NCBI GenBank assembly: GCA_964404255.1 | Contig: CAYOJJ010000004.1 | Location: 1-64,000, forward strand | Direction of reading: 5' to 3' | DNA length: 64,000 nt | Source of the DNA: JAFDZW01 sp964404255 | Lineage (GTDB): Bacteria > Bacteroidota > Ignavibacteria > Palsa-1295 | Made by a program: the position numbers and the translations under genes | Notes under the pieces: model-generated | Databases searched by the model: none | The model's input: only the letters and a program-made list of their open reading frames with translations | What the model was told of the DNA's origin: nothing | Part shown: positions 16,965-24,627 of the stretch, one piece after another | How the letters are laid out: each line of letters starts with the position of its first letter | Position numbering within the stretch: the stretch's first letter is position 1

Positions 16965-19142
16965 TCAAAAGACGGTTTCTAAACGTAGCGAATAATTTCG
17001 TAACGGGGCAAGGTTACCTACTATTTCTACGTAATAATAATTCAGAAGATTCTGTACTTCGAAGGTCATTTTTAAGGGCACTCCGATGAAGTTCTTAAGA
17101 TCGTACCCTATTCTCGCATCGATAACATACGCATCTACCCTTGCATCTCCATCGGGTACTTGACGTACCAGAACAGAATCAAGGGTCTGATATTGGCTTA
17201 TATATCTAAAATCTGCCGAAGCGCTAACAGAGCCAAGTTCTGTTGCCGCGCGTAACTGCACGAGGTGCCGGGGGCGAAATTCAAGCTCTCTTGCACTCGT
17301 GATATTCTTCGCATAGACATAGGTATATCCTGCCCGCAGGGAAAGGCGATCATCCGAAAACGGTTTGTATTCTATCGATTCTTCATGCCCCGAAAGTTCT
17401 GCTTCCGTTACGTTCAAAAATTGTATATACACATCGGCAAAGTTCGTCACAAAAGAAGGCTCAATAAGCCGGTTAAAGTGGGAATAAAAGAGCGCCCCGT
17501 CGAGATAGAGATTGCTGGTATGGACGGTGGCCCCAAGTTCAGCCGTATAACTGCGCTCCGGTTCGAGGCCCGGGTTAGGTTTGATATGAAACCCACTGAA
17601 TTCCTGATCGATATAGCGCTCGCTGATAGTTGGAGCCCGAAAACCCATTCCAAAGGAGCTTCTAAGCGATGCTTCCTCACCGAGTTTATAACTTGCCCCG
17701 ATCTTTGGGGATATCCGGCCAAGCCAATCGCTCGAATCATACCTGATAGCATCGGCACGAGCGCCAAGGGTAAGAATAAGCGGCGATGCCTGCCACTCAC
17801 CTTGTATGAAATAAGCGAAGGAAAGGCCATGGTGGTCGGTAAAAAGATCGGAGGTTACCTGTTGGAATGAGCCAATGATCCCACTCGTGACAAAAATCGG
17901 ATGCAGGTCGGTATTTATAGTATAATCCAATGAGTAATTGGTTGCCTGCGAGTGAGGCCCTTCTGCTCCTGCTGCAGTCGTTGGATCCGTTGTAAATTGT
18001 GTATAATAGGCATTAGCTTTAATGCTATGAGTCAGTGCATCGGTAAGTACAGTAGCCGAAGCATTGATATTTGCTTTCAAAGAATGGATCCTGCCATTGA
18101 CGGCTCCTAAAGAATCGGATGGAAGTAACGGCGACGAAAGATTTTTCCAATAGAGCCATCCCCCATGATCTTCATTGGCTACAAGCCCTGTTACCGTCAG
18201 CGTGGCCGCCGCCGATAATGGCGCCAGCGCTTTTAGAAAGACATTTGCCTTATAGGAATCATCACCAAGCCGATAACCTTCATTATGCCGGTACGCTACG
18301 GTGCCCAGCAAACCCAGATCCCCGATCTTACCAGATGTTCCGGCTTCGGTTGAAATAAATCTTCCTTTAAGATCAGGCACTACCCATTCATCATATTTCG
18401 GTTTATCGTACACACCGGCGAAGGTATTAATAGCTGTTTTCATCGTATCTCTCGGCTCGCGGGTAATAATATTAATCACACCACCGATAGCGCTCGAACC
18501 ATAGAGCGAAGATCCTGCACCTTTAACGACCTCGATCCGATCGATATCGAGCATCGGTAAGACATCGAATTTGATATCTCCATTATCGGCTGCCAGCAGC
18601 GGAGTACCATCAAGCAGAAACAGTACCCGCGAGCCTACCCCACGACCATAACCGGATGATCCACGAATATTGACCTGTGATTCGGTGACGCTCACACCGG
18701 GTATCCATCGCAATGCTTCATCAACCGCCAGCCCCGATCTGCCCGTTATCTCGGCGGGTTTAACGATTGCCACCGATACCGGCACATCCTGCATTGCTGT
18801 TGTATGACGCTCGGCTGTAACGACTACTTCTTCACCATAGCCCGAGGCCGGTATTAGTACTACCGGAGACGTGAAAAAATCAATTGGAATAAGCGTATCG
18901 CGGTATCCCAATGCCTTTATTCTGAGATAGACCGCTTTTAGCGTATCGGCAAAAAAGAACGAGCCATTCGCCCGGCTGGGTTGCACGTGAAGATGCCCAT
19001 GATCTTTATCCTCTAAAATTACCGAAGCCGCAATACCTGCCTTAGTTACATTGTCAAGAATAACACCACCGATCTGAGCACGACAGACACTGCAAATAAG
19101 CAGCAGACACCCGATTACGCCTATACCGATCCAATTTTTCAT
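16965..19142 (-). CDS. TonB-dependent outer membrane receptor (BtuB/FepA-like)
   Basis: 725 residues. Signal peptide (MKNWIGIGVIGCLLLICSVCRAQ), a carboxypeptidase-regulatory-like beta-sandwich (about 24-105), a TonB-box-like EEVVVTAER (about 110), a plug domain (about 120-235: VPVSVAIVKPAEIT, VNIRGSSGYGRG, DIDRIEVVKGAGSSLYGSSA, IGGVINIITR) and a 22-strand-type barrel ending in the C-terminal phenylalanine LRLETVF. The plug resembles cobalamin and siderophore receptors, but the ligand is not determined. It overlaps the preceding lipoprotein gene by 4 bases, so the lipoprotein may be a surface or periplasmic partner. Confidence 0.93.
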   Translation of the reverse strand: MKNWIGIGVIGCLLLICSVCRAQIGGVILDNVTKAGIAASVILEDKDHGHLHVQPSRANGSFFFADTLKAVYLRIKALGYRDTLIPIDFFTSPVVLIPASGYGEEVVVTAERHTTAMQDVPVSVAIVKPAEITGRSGLAVDEALRWIPGVSVTESQVNIRGSSGYGRGVGSRVLFLLDGTPLLAADNGDIKFDVLPMLDIDRIEVVKGAGSSLYGSSAIGGVINIITREPRDTMKTAINTFAGVYDKPKYDEWVVPDLKGRFISTEAGTSGKIGDLGLLGTVAYRHNEGYRLGDDSYKANVFLKALAPLSAAATLTVTGLVANEDHGGWLYWKNLSSPLLPSDSLGAVNGRIHSLKANINASATVLTDALTHSIKANAYYTQFTTDPTTAAGAEGPHSQATNYSLDYTINTDLHPIFVTSGIIGSFQQVTSDLFTDHHGLSFAYFIQGEWQASPLILTLGARADAIRYDSSDWLGRISPKIGASYKLGEEASLRSSFGMGFRAPTISERYIDQEFSGFHIKPNPGLEPERSYTAELGATVHTSNLYLDGALFYSHFNRLIEPSFVTNFADVYIQFLNVTEAELSGHEESIEYKPFSDDRLSLRAGYTYVYAKNITSARELEFRPRHLVQLRAATELGSVSASADFRYISQYQTLDSVLVRQVPDGDARVDAYVIDARIGYDLKNFIGVPLKMTFEVQNLLNYYYVEIVGNLAPLRNYSLRLETVF

Positions 19143-19615
19143 TTGAATGGCTGGCGGGATAATGAATCGAATCGTACCCGGATATCGGCATCAGTGATCG
19201 TAGTACCCGTGGCAAGCATAAAGGCCGAGGCCGAGTCCTCGGCATCGTGGGCAAAACCGATAACTCTCCAGGAAGTAAACGCCGTATCGTACTTTTGTAC
19301 GACTCCAAGATAATGATAGGTGTCCGGTTTAAGATCGAAATTGAAAGTAGTATCTTTAAAAGCACAAGGCTCCAAAACCTGAACGAAAATCGACGTATTG
19401 AATTTTAACAGGATATCATTAACACTGAAAGGCGCGGGGTCTTTTGAGAGAACTACTGCCAGCACAAGTACCGAATCGCAATCCGGCTTTTGGCCGGCAA
19501 AATGTACTTTACCGGATAAGCTGGTACGTAGCGCTTTAGGTGGAGGGGTTAATCCCTTGTCACACCCCTGTAGAATAATAACTGTACAGAATATAAAGAG
19601 ATATACTGCTTTCAC
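19139..19615 (-). CDS. Small lipoprotein cotranscribed with TonB-dependent receptor
   Basis: 158 residues from a GTG start (19613-19615). The signal MKAVYLFIFCTVIILQGC has lipobox LQGC. The mature domain carries beta-sandwich features (LSGKVHFAGQKPDCDSVLVLAV ... FNFDLKPDTYHYLGVV) and two cysteines that could pair. I recognise no named family; it may be a carboxypeptidase-regulatory-like or transthyretin-like fold. The stop overlaps the receptor ATG by 4 bases, which links the two in translation and suggests a receptor-associated lipoprotein. Confidence 0.75.
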   Translation of the reverse strand: MKAVYLFIFCTVIILQGCDKGLTPPPKALRTSLSGKVHFAGQKPDCDSVLVLAVVLSKDPAPFSVNDILLKFNTSIFVQVLEPCAFKDTTFNFDLKPDTYHYLGVVQKYDTAFTSWRVIGFAHDAEDSASAFMLATGTTITDADIRVRFDSLSRQPFK

Positions 19616-19620
19616 TACGC

Positions 19621-19663
19621 ACGGCTAACAGTCAGCCGTAAACCGAGGTTCGGCTTACCGAAC
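19621..19663. repeat. Paired inverted repeats in the divergent promoter region
   Basis: Two short hairpins lie between the lipoprotein/receptor operon (minus strand) and the subtilase (plus strand): ACGGCT-AACAGTC-AGCCGT (19621-19639) and GTTCGG-CTTA-CCGAAC (19648-19663). Neither is followed by a T-run in the relevant direction. They could be operators or leader structures of the receptor operon. I did not find a cobalamin riboswitch core here. Confidence 0.35.
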
Positions 19664-19746
19664 AAAAAACCATTGATATTTCTTAGCTTAGGGAAACATT
19701 TTTACACCGTGTACCAGAAACGAGTACCTGCAAGCTATCGTTACCT

Positions 19747-22700
19747 ATGCACTCTATGCGGAAATACCTTCTGTTATTTTTCTTTTTGATGCCGGCTATC
19801 GGTTTTGCGATAGTCAAGCCGAAGAGTATTATTATTAAATTCCGCTCCTCTGCTTCACTGCAAGCCCCCTCTGCTGAATTACACAGCTCTCTTACTGCAA
19901 TTTCCCCACTATCTTTCGAGAAGGTATCGGCTATCATCCCACAAAGGGCAACTGCGACATTGCAGGCCTCGGGCTCTTTTGGCTTCGATAGAACGATCTG
20001 CCTGCCGCTTCGCTCGACGATCAGTGCCGATAGTGCGATCAAGATGCTCGCCCGTTTTACTGAGATAGAATATAGCGAACCAAATAATATTTATCATATC
20101 GATAAGACTATTACTCTTCCTAACGATTCGCTATATAAGGAGCAATGGTCCCATCAAATGATGGATGTACTCGGCGCCTGGCAATATACCAAAGGCAATA
20201 GCTCGGTGCATGTGGGTGTGATCGATACGGGAATCGATTGGAACCATGAAGATCTCATCGGTCAATTGGCAGTTAATCCTAAGGAAGATATTAATCATAA
20301 CGGTTTATTCGATGCCTGGCCTTCAAGCGAACACCATCTCGATGCACATGGCAACATGGTTACCGGCGATCTGGACAATATCGATGAAGATGGAAATGGA
20401 TATGTAGATGATGTCATTGGCTATGATTTTGTCGATCAGGAAGTAGTGAATTTTGGCGATGCCTCTGGCAGAGATCCCTTTCCCGATGATGAACAGGAAC
20501 AAAGCCACGGAACGGCTGTATCAAGTGTTATTGCCGCGCGCACCGACAATAAGATCGGCATTGCAGGAATTGCGCCGGACTGCCGCTTGGTAGGATTGCG
20601 GGCGCTCGATGCCTTGGGAAACGGTGAAAGCGATGATATAGCTGCCGCTATTATTTATGCAGCCGATAATGGAGTACAGATCCTCAATCTCTCTTTCGGA
20701 GATACCTATTCCTCCAGGCTCTTACACGATGCTGTTGCCTATGCTGCCAGTAAAAACGTACTCATTATTTCTTCCAGTGGCAACGATGGCAATGATGCCC
20801 GGCATTACCCTTCCGATTATGACGAATGTGTATCGGTAGGAATGACCGCTCTTGATGAGAATGATCATGAAATAGTTGATTCCCGGAGTTCACATGGTGA
20901 AGGATTGGATATCATCGCTCCCGGAGTAGATATTCCGGTACTGGCAGCCGGAAATAGGTATCAGACACTTTCCGGAACCAGCTTTAGTGCTCCGGCAACA
21001 GCTGCCGTGGCCGCATTATTATTATCGCGGAATCCAAAGCTTTCAGCAGTGGATATTAGAAGTATTCTTGTTTCTACGACCGATTATATATCCAAGTTCG
21101 GCTATGATCATTTCCATGCCAATGGAAGAGTGAATGCTCATCGAGCGTTGGAGTTTATCGGAGGAGCAACTGTAAAGATACAATCACCCACTACCGATGA
21201 AGTTGTTTCTATCGGTACTGACATTCCCATTCTTGGATCCGTTGCCTCACCGTTATTTACAAAATACAGCGTCTCCTATGCCGCTGGCCTTAACCCCGAT
21301 GCAACGGTCAATACTGCGGTAAACTGGCATGAAATTGCTGCCGATACAAAACAGAAATTCAATGACACCCTTGGTAATTGGAATACTACCGGCCTCAGTG
21401 GAGGGACCTATACCATTAGGCTTGCAATGCAAACTTCGGATAGCAGAAGCATCGAAGAGCGCCTTACCGTATTTCTTCATGAATCGCAGGCTGCAATTAC
21501 CTCTTTTACTCTCGATACTATTTTCGATAAAGATAAACGTGCCCTGCTGATTGCAGTGCGAAGCGATTCAGTAACATCGGCATCGCTACTCTATAAACCA
21601 ACCGGTACTGCCTCCTGGGCATCAAAGAATGACGATAATGTCACTCATACTCATTCTATTATTCTTTCCTCATCTGAGGTTAAGCCGGGAGTACCTCTCG
21701 ATCTCTTATTGAAATTAGAAACTACTTCCGGTAGTACGGTTTCTCTTAGCACGACTTCGCAACTTCCTGATGAATCGGTACCAACAACCGGCTTTTTGCA
21801 GAAAACATATACTCTTCCATCAGGATATTTACTCGATACGGCGGTTTCGACTTCATCAGGTGACGTAGTAATTGAAAGTGTTGCCCCCGGTGGAATAGAT
21901 CTTGGCTTAAGTACGATCGGCGTCTTCACATTCGATAAAACTACTAATAAATTTTCATTAACCGATAGCCTTACATCGGCTTTTATCCCCCATTCTATTG
22001 GATCGGTGACGGGCGCCCCTTCGCCGCAAACATTACTGCAAGGTACCGGCAACTCTATTGTAGTTTATAAGCCGAATACCTCACATTCATTACTGGGCGA
22101 TATTGTTGTTATCGATACTTCTTTTGATCCAATAACATCGACTTTCGCCGTATTACTTGCCGATCTCGACGGCGATGGAAAAGATGAGATCATCGGAAAA
22201 ACTACTACGGTCAATAAAGATCTTCAGGTTGTCCGCGATACCTTTACCGTTAGTAAGGTTACCAACGGCGTTATTACCCGCTTTGGCGAATTAGTCAATA
22301 CTACTGCTCCAGATCCTTTTCACGCCGATAATAAGTATTCGGCCCCGGAAGCACGATCGGCCGATTTCTTGGGTAATAATACTAAACAAGTTGCGTTGCT
22401 TGATGACGATGCCGATCTTATTGTATTTAAATATGATCCCTCGTCATCATCTAATTTTACTCCCGTCTTTGTCGACGTAAACGATGGATATTCCGAAGGC
22501 AGGAATATGACCGTTGGAGATTATAATGGCGATGGTAAACTGGACATCGCCTTCGCCTATCATGGCAATACGAATTATAATGCCGACAATGAATATGATC
22601 CCTCTTACTGGACAGTGAAGGTATTGCTCAACGATGGTAACGATACCTTTCATCCTGCTTATATAGATCATTTTAATACTGCCCGCACCCTTTCTCCCTA

Positions 22701-24120
22701 TCGGTCGAGCCTTGGTTCATTGCATGGGGTTACTGGAAGTACCGGCGATGCTTTGGCTCTATGCCTGTTTCCGAATTTTTATCTTTTGCGTTGGGACCCC
22801 GCCACTTCTACCATGAAGCCATTATGGTATTATCCGGTAAGCAATTCACCACGCGGCGCTTTGGCCCATGATTTCGACGGCAATGGACTTCGCGAATTTG
22901 GCTTCGTTACGGGAGACTCTATTCGGTTTTTCGAACGGAATCCGGACTTAACATCTAAGACGCCAACTCCAGCGGGGTTTGAAGTCATACCACGGGATTT
23001 CAATAGAATCGATCTTCATTTCTCTGCCGTTGAGGGCGTTTCGCGTTATTATATTCTCAGAGGGTTCAATGAACCGGGAGCCGATTTAGAACTAATCGAT
23101 TCCGTTTCTACCACTGAATATATCGATACCGATGTGAGCGATGGTGATGTATTTAAATATTCGGTTGAAGCCTACAGTAACCAATTTTCTATTCCATTGA
23201 GTGATCCCGCTCCCCCACTCAGCGGACTCGCTCACAATACTCCCGTGATTCAACACATACAACCCTCCGGCAATACAATAATCCTACGTTCTTCGCAGCC
23301 TCTTTCTACTGCTATCATTTCAGGTTCTTCATTTATGTTCGATGATAGCATTGCTGCAAACTCGGCAGTAATAAGCGGCGATAGCACGATCGTTTTAAGA
23401 ACAATATCATTTCAACCGCAAACCTCCCATACCTTGAGAATAGCTTCCTTTGGATTGCGTGATATTTGGAATGCTCCTTTCGATACAGCCAGGTTCTATT
23501 CTTTTTCGATCCCGCCGGTTGTTACAACCAATACGTTTTACATCGTCAGATGGGTATTTCATAGCTCGGCTACTATTGAAGTAGTATTTAATGATGTTCC
23601 CGATGACAATGCTCTCGATCCGCTTAACTATACACTTACACCATACGGAAAGATAATCTCTGTATCCCGTGAGACTGCAAATGACAGTGCATTGATCCTT
23701 ACTCTCGATCCGAAAACGATCCTCCGCCCTATCGGCGCTTCTTTTGTGCTCTGTATCGACCGAATTACTTCCAAAGGCACTCCCTTAAGTGAGCCAACCG
23801 GAAATTGCCTTGGAGAAACACCTTCTGCTCCCTCACTCGAGCATACATTCGTCTATCCAAATCCGGCAAAGACCTCCGATGAACAGCTAACATTTGCCGG
23901 CCTTACTGCTCAGGCAGAGATCAGTATTTTTACTCAGTCGATGAGATTTATCAGACGTCTTTCAACGACAGAAAAAACCGGGGGGGTCAGTTGGGATATG
24001 CTCGATGAAAACGGTTCAAAACTTCCAAGCGGAGTGTATCTCTATCATATCACCGGAAAAGATGCGAACGGGAACGAGGTGCCTTCTGCCGAGGGAAAAT
24101 TCGTGATCATTCAGAAATAA
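19747..24120 (+). CDS. Giant S8 subtilisin-like protease with FG-GAP/VCBS repeats and T9SS sorting domain
   Basis: 1457 residues; the ATG at 19756 gives a tidier signal peptide (MRKYLLLFFFLMPAIGFA) than the first ATG at 19747. Residues about 25-120 look like an inhibitory propeptide. The catalytic triad is visible: Asp160 in VIDTGIDWNHEDL, His254 in SHGTAVSSV and Ser412 in SGTSFSAPATAA. An insertion with DEDGNGYVDDVIGYDF (about 215-230) is a probable calcium site. Downstream are FG-GAP/VCBS-like units (LADLDGDGKDEIIG, VGDYNGDGKLDIAF), a fibronectin-like region (about 1080-1160) and a Por-type sorting domain (about 1375-1457, FVYPNPAKTS ... LPSGVYLYHITG). Probably an extracellular protease exported by T9SS, transcribed alone. 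Confidence 0.93.
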   Translation: MHSMRKYLLLFFFLMPAIGFAIVKPKSIIIKFRSSASLQAPSAELHSSLTAISPLSFEKVSAIIPQRATATLQASGSFGFDRTICLPLRSTISADSAIKMLARFTEIEYSEPNNIYHIDKTITLPNDSLYKEQWSHQMMDVLGAWQYTKGNSSVHVGVIDTGIDWNHEDLIGQLAVNPKEDINHNGLFDAWPSSEHHLDAHGNMVTGDLDNIDEDGNGYVDDVIGYDFVDQEVVNFGDASGRDPFPDDEQEQSHGTAVSSVIAARTDNKIGIAGIAPDCRLVGLRALDALGNGESDDIAAAIIYAADNGVQILNLSFGDTYSSRLLHDAVAYAASKNVLIISSSGNDGNDARHYPSDYDECVSVGMTALDENDHEIVDSRSSHGEGLDIIAPGVDIPVLAAGNRYQTLSGTSFSAPATAAVAALLLSRNPKLSAVDIRSILVSTTDYISKFGYDHFHANGRVNAHRALEFIGGATVKIQSPTTDEVVSIGTDIPILGSVASPLFTKYSVSYAAGLNPDATVNTAVNWHEIAADTKQKFNDTLGNWNTTGLSGGTYTIRLAMQTSDSRSIEERLTVFLHESQAAITSFTLDTIFDKDKRALLIAVRSDSVTSASLLYKPTGTASWASKNDDNVTHTHSIILSSSEVKPGVPLDLLLKLETTSGSTVSLSTTSQLPDESVPTTGFLQKTYTLPSGYLLDTAVSTSSGDVVIESVAPGGIDLGLSTIGVFTFDKTTNKFSLTDSLTSAFIPHSIGSVTGAPSPQTLLQGTGNSIVVYKPNTSHSLLGDIVVIDTSFDPITSTFAVLLADLDGDGKDEIIGKTTTVNKDLQVVRDTFTVSKVTNGVITRFGELVNTTAPDPFHADNKYSAPEARSADFLGNNTKQVALLDDDADLIVFKYDPSSSSNFTPVFVDVNDGYSEGRNMTVGDYNGDGKLDIAFAYHGNTNYNADNEYDPSYWTVKVLLNDGNDTFHPAYIDHFNTARTLSPYRSSLGSLHGVTGSTGDALALCLFPNFYLLRWDPATSTMKPLWYYPVSNSPRGALAHDFDGNGLREFGFVTGDSIRFFERNPDLTSKTPTPAGFEVIPRDFNRIDLHFSAVEGVSRYYILRGFNEPGADLELIDSVSTTEYIDTDVSDGDVFKYSVEAYSNQFSIPLSDPAPPLSGLAHNTPVIQHIQPSGNTIILRSSQPLSTAIISGSSFMFDDSIAANSAVISGDSTIVLRTISFQPQTSHTLRIASFGLRDIWNAPFDTARFYSFSIPPVVTTNTFYIVRWVFHSSATIEVVFNDVPDDNALDPLNYTLTPYGKIISVSRETANDSALILTLDPKTILRPIGASFVLCIDRITSKGTPLSEPTGNCLGETPSAPSLEHTFVYPNPAKTSDEQLTFAGLTAQAEISIFTQSMRFIRRLSTTEKTGGVSWDMLDENGSKLPSGVYLYHITGKDANGNEVPSAEGKFVIIQK

Positions 24121-24140
24121 GTAGGCTGGAGGAAAAAGAG

Positions 24141-24227
24141 CGGAGAGGGAGAGATTCGAACTCTCGATACCATTGCTGGTATAACGGTTTTCGAGACCGC
24201 CGCATTCGACCACTCTGCCACCTCTCC
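24141..24227 (-). tRNA. tRNA-Ser(CGA)
   Basis: An 87-base class II tRNA. The acceptor stem GGAGAGG/CCTCTCC closes at 24221-24227 and 24142-24148, with discriminator G at 24141. The anticodon loop CTCGAAA gives CGA. The T loop region GTTCGAATC and a long variable arm (TATACCAGCAATGGTAT) fit serine. CCA is not encoded. It is convergent with the subtilase gene, whose stop is 20 bases away. Confidence 0.95.
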
Positions 24228-24399
24228 GGGGTCGAAAAGACGGACACACAACCGAATGATATGAAAGCCCGTTCCCGGGGCTGGCCTCTAAAATAGGGTT
24301 GACTACTTCAAGATATCCATAAACCGCTTTTCCTCCTTTTTGTGTATGTCTACCGACCTTCTCTCCGTTGCCCAAGCACAATTTCATTATAGGTTTATT

Positions 24400-24558
24400 A
24401 TGCCTAAATCTAAACCAACTCCTCAAAAACCGACGCCGAAAAGCGATCGAATCGTTCCCGCACGCACTATTATCCATAAACCACAGCCTATCGGCGATCC
24501 GATAAGCCGGCCGCATCAGCCACCCGATAACCGAAATCGTTCTATTGGTTTTTATTGA
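24400..24558 (+). CDS. Possible small Pro/Lys-rich basic protein
   Basis: 52 residues from the ATG at 24400 (MPKSKPTPQKPTPKSDRIV), very rich in Pro, Lys, Arg and His with no hydrophobic segment. An in-frame start at 24340 would add 20 residues. I recognise no family. A strong terminator-like hairpin follows 15 bases past the stop, which is mild support for a real transcript. Equally it could be a chance frame. Confidence 0.4.
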   Translation: MPKSKPTPQKPTPKSDRIVPARTIIHKPQPIGDPISRPHQPPDNRNRSIGFY

Positions 24559-24571
24559 AAGAATAGTAATA

Positions 24572-24595
24572 AAAAGGCGCCCAAGGGCGCCTTGA
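24572..24595. terminator. Bidirectional terminator-like hairpin
   Basis: AAGGCGCC-CAAG-GGCGCCTT (24574-24593) is a perfect 8-bp GC-rich stem. It lies between the plus-strand small ORF and the end of the minus-strand receptor gene at 24628. The minus-strand side is followed by TTTTATTACTATTC, so it is a good terminator for the receptor transcript. Confidence 0.7.
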
Positions 24596-24627
24596 TTATA
24601 TCTATCTTTTCACAATGGGTACGAGGA

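Noticed and set aside
19616..19746. Possible cobalamin riboswitch upstream of the TonB receptor operon
   Set aside because: Only short inverted repeats were found and no B12-box core, so no riboswitch is called.
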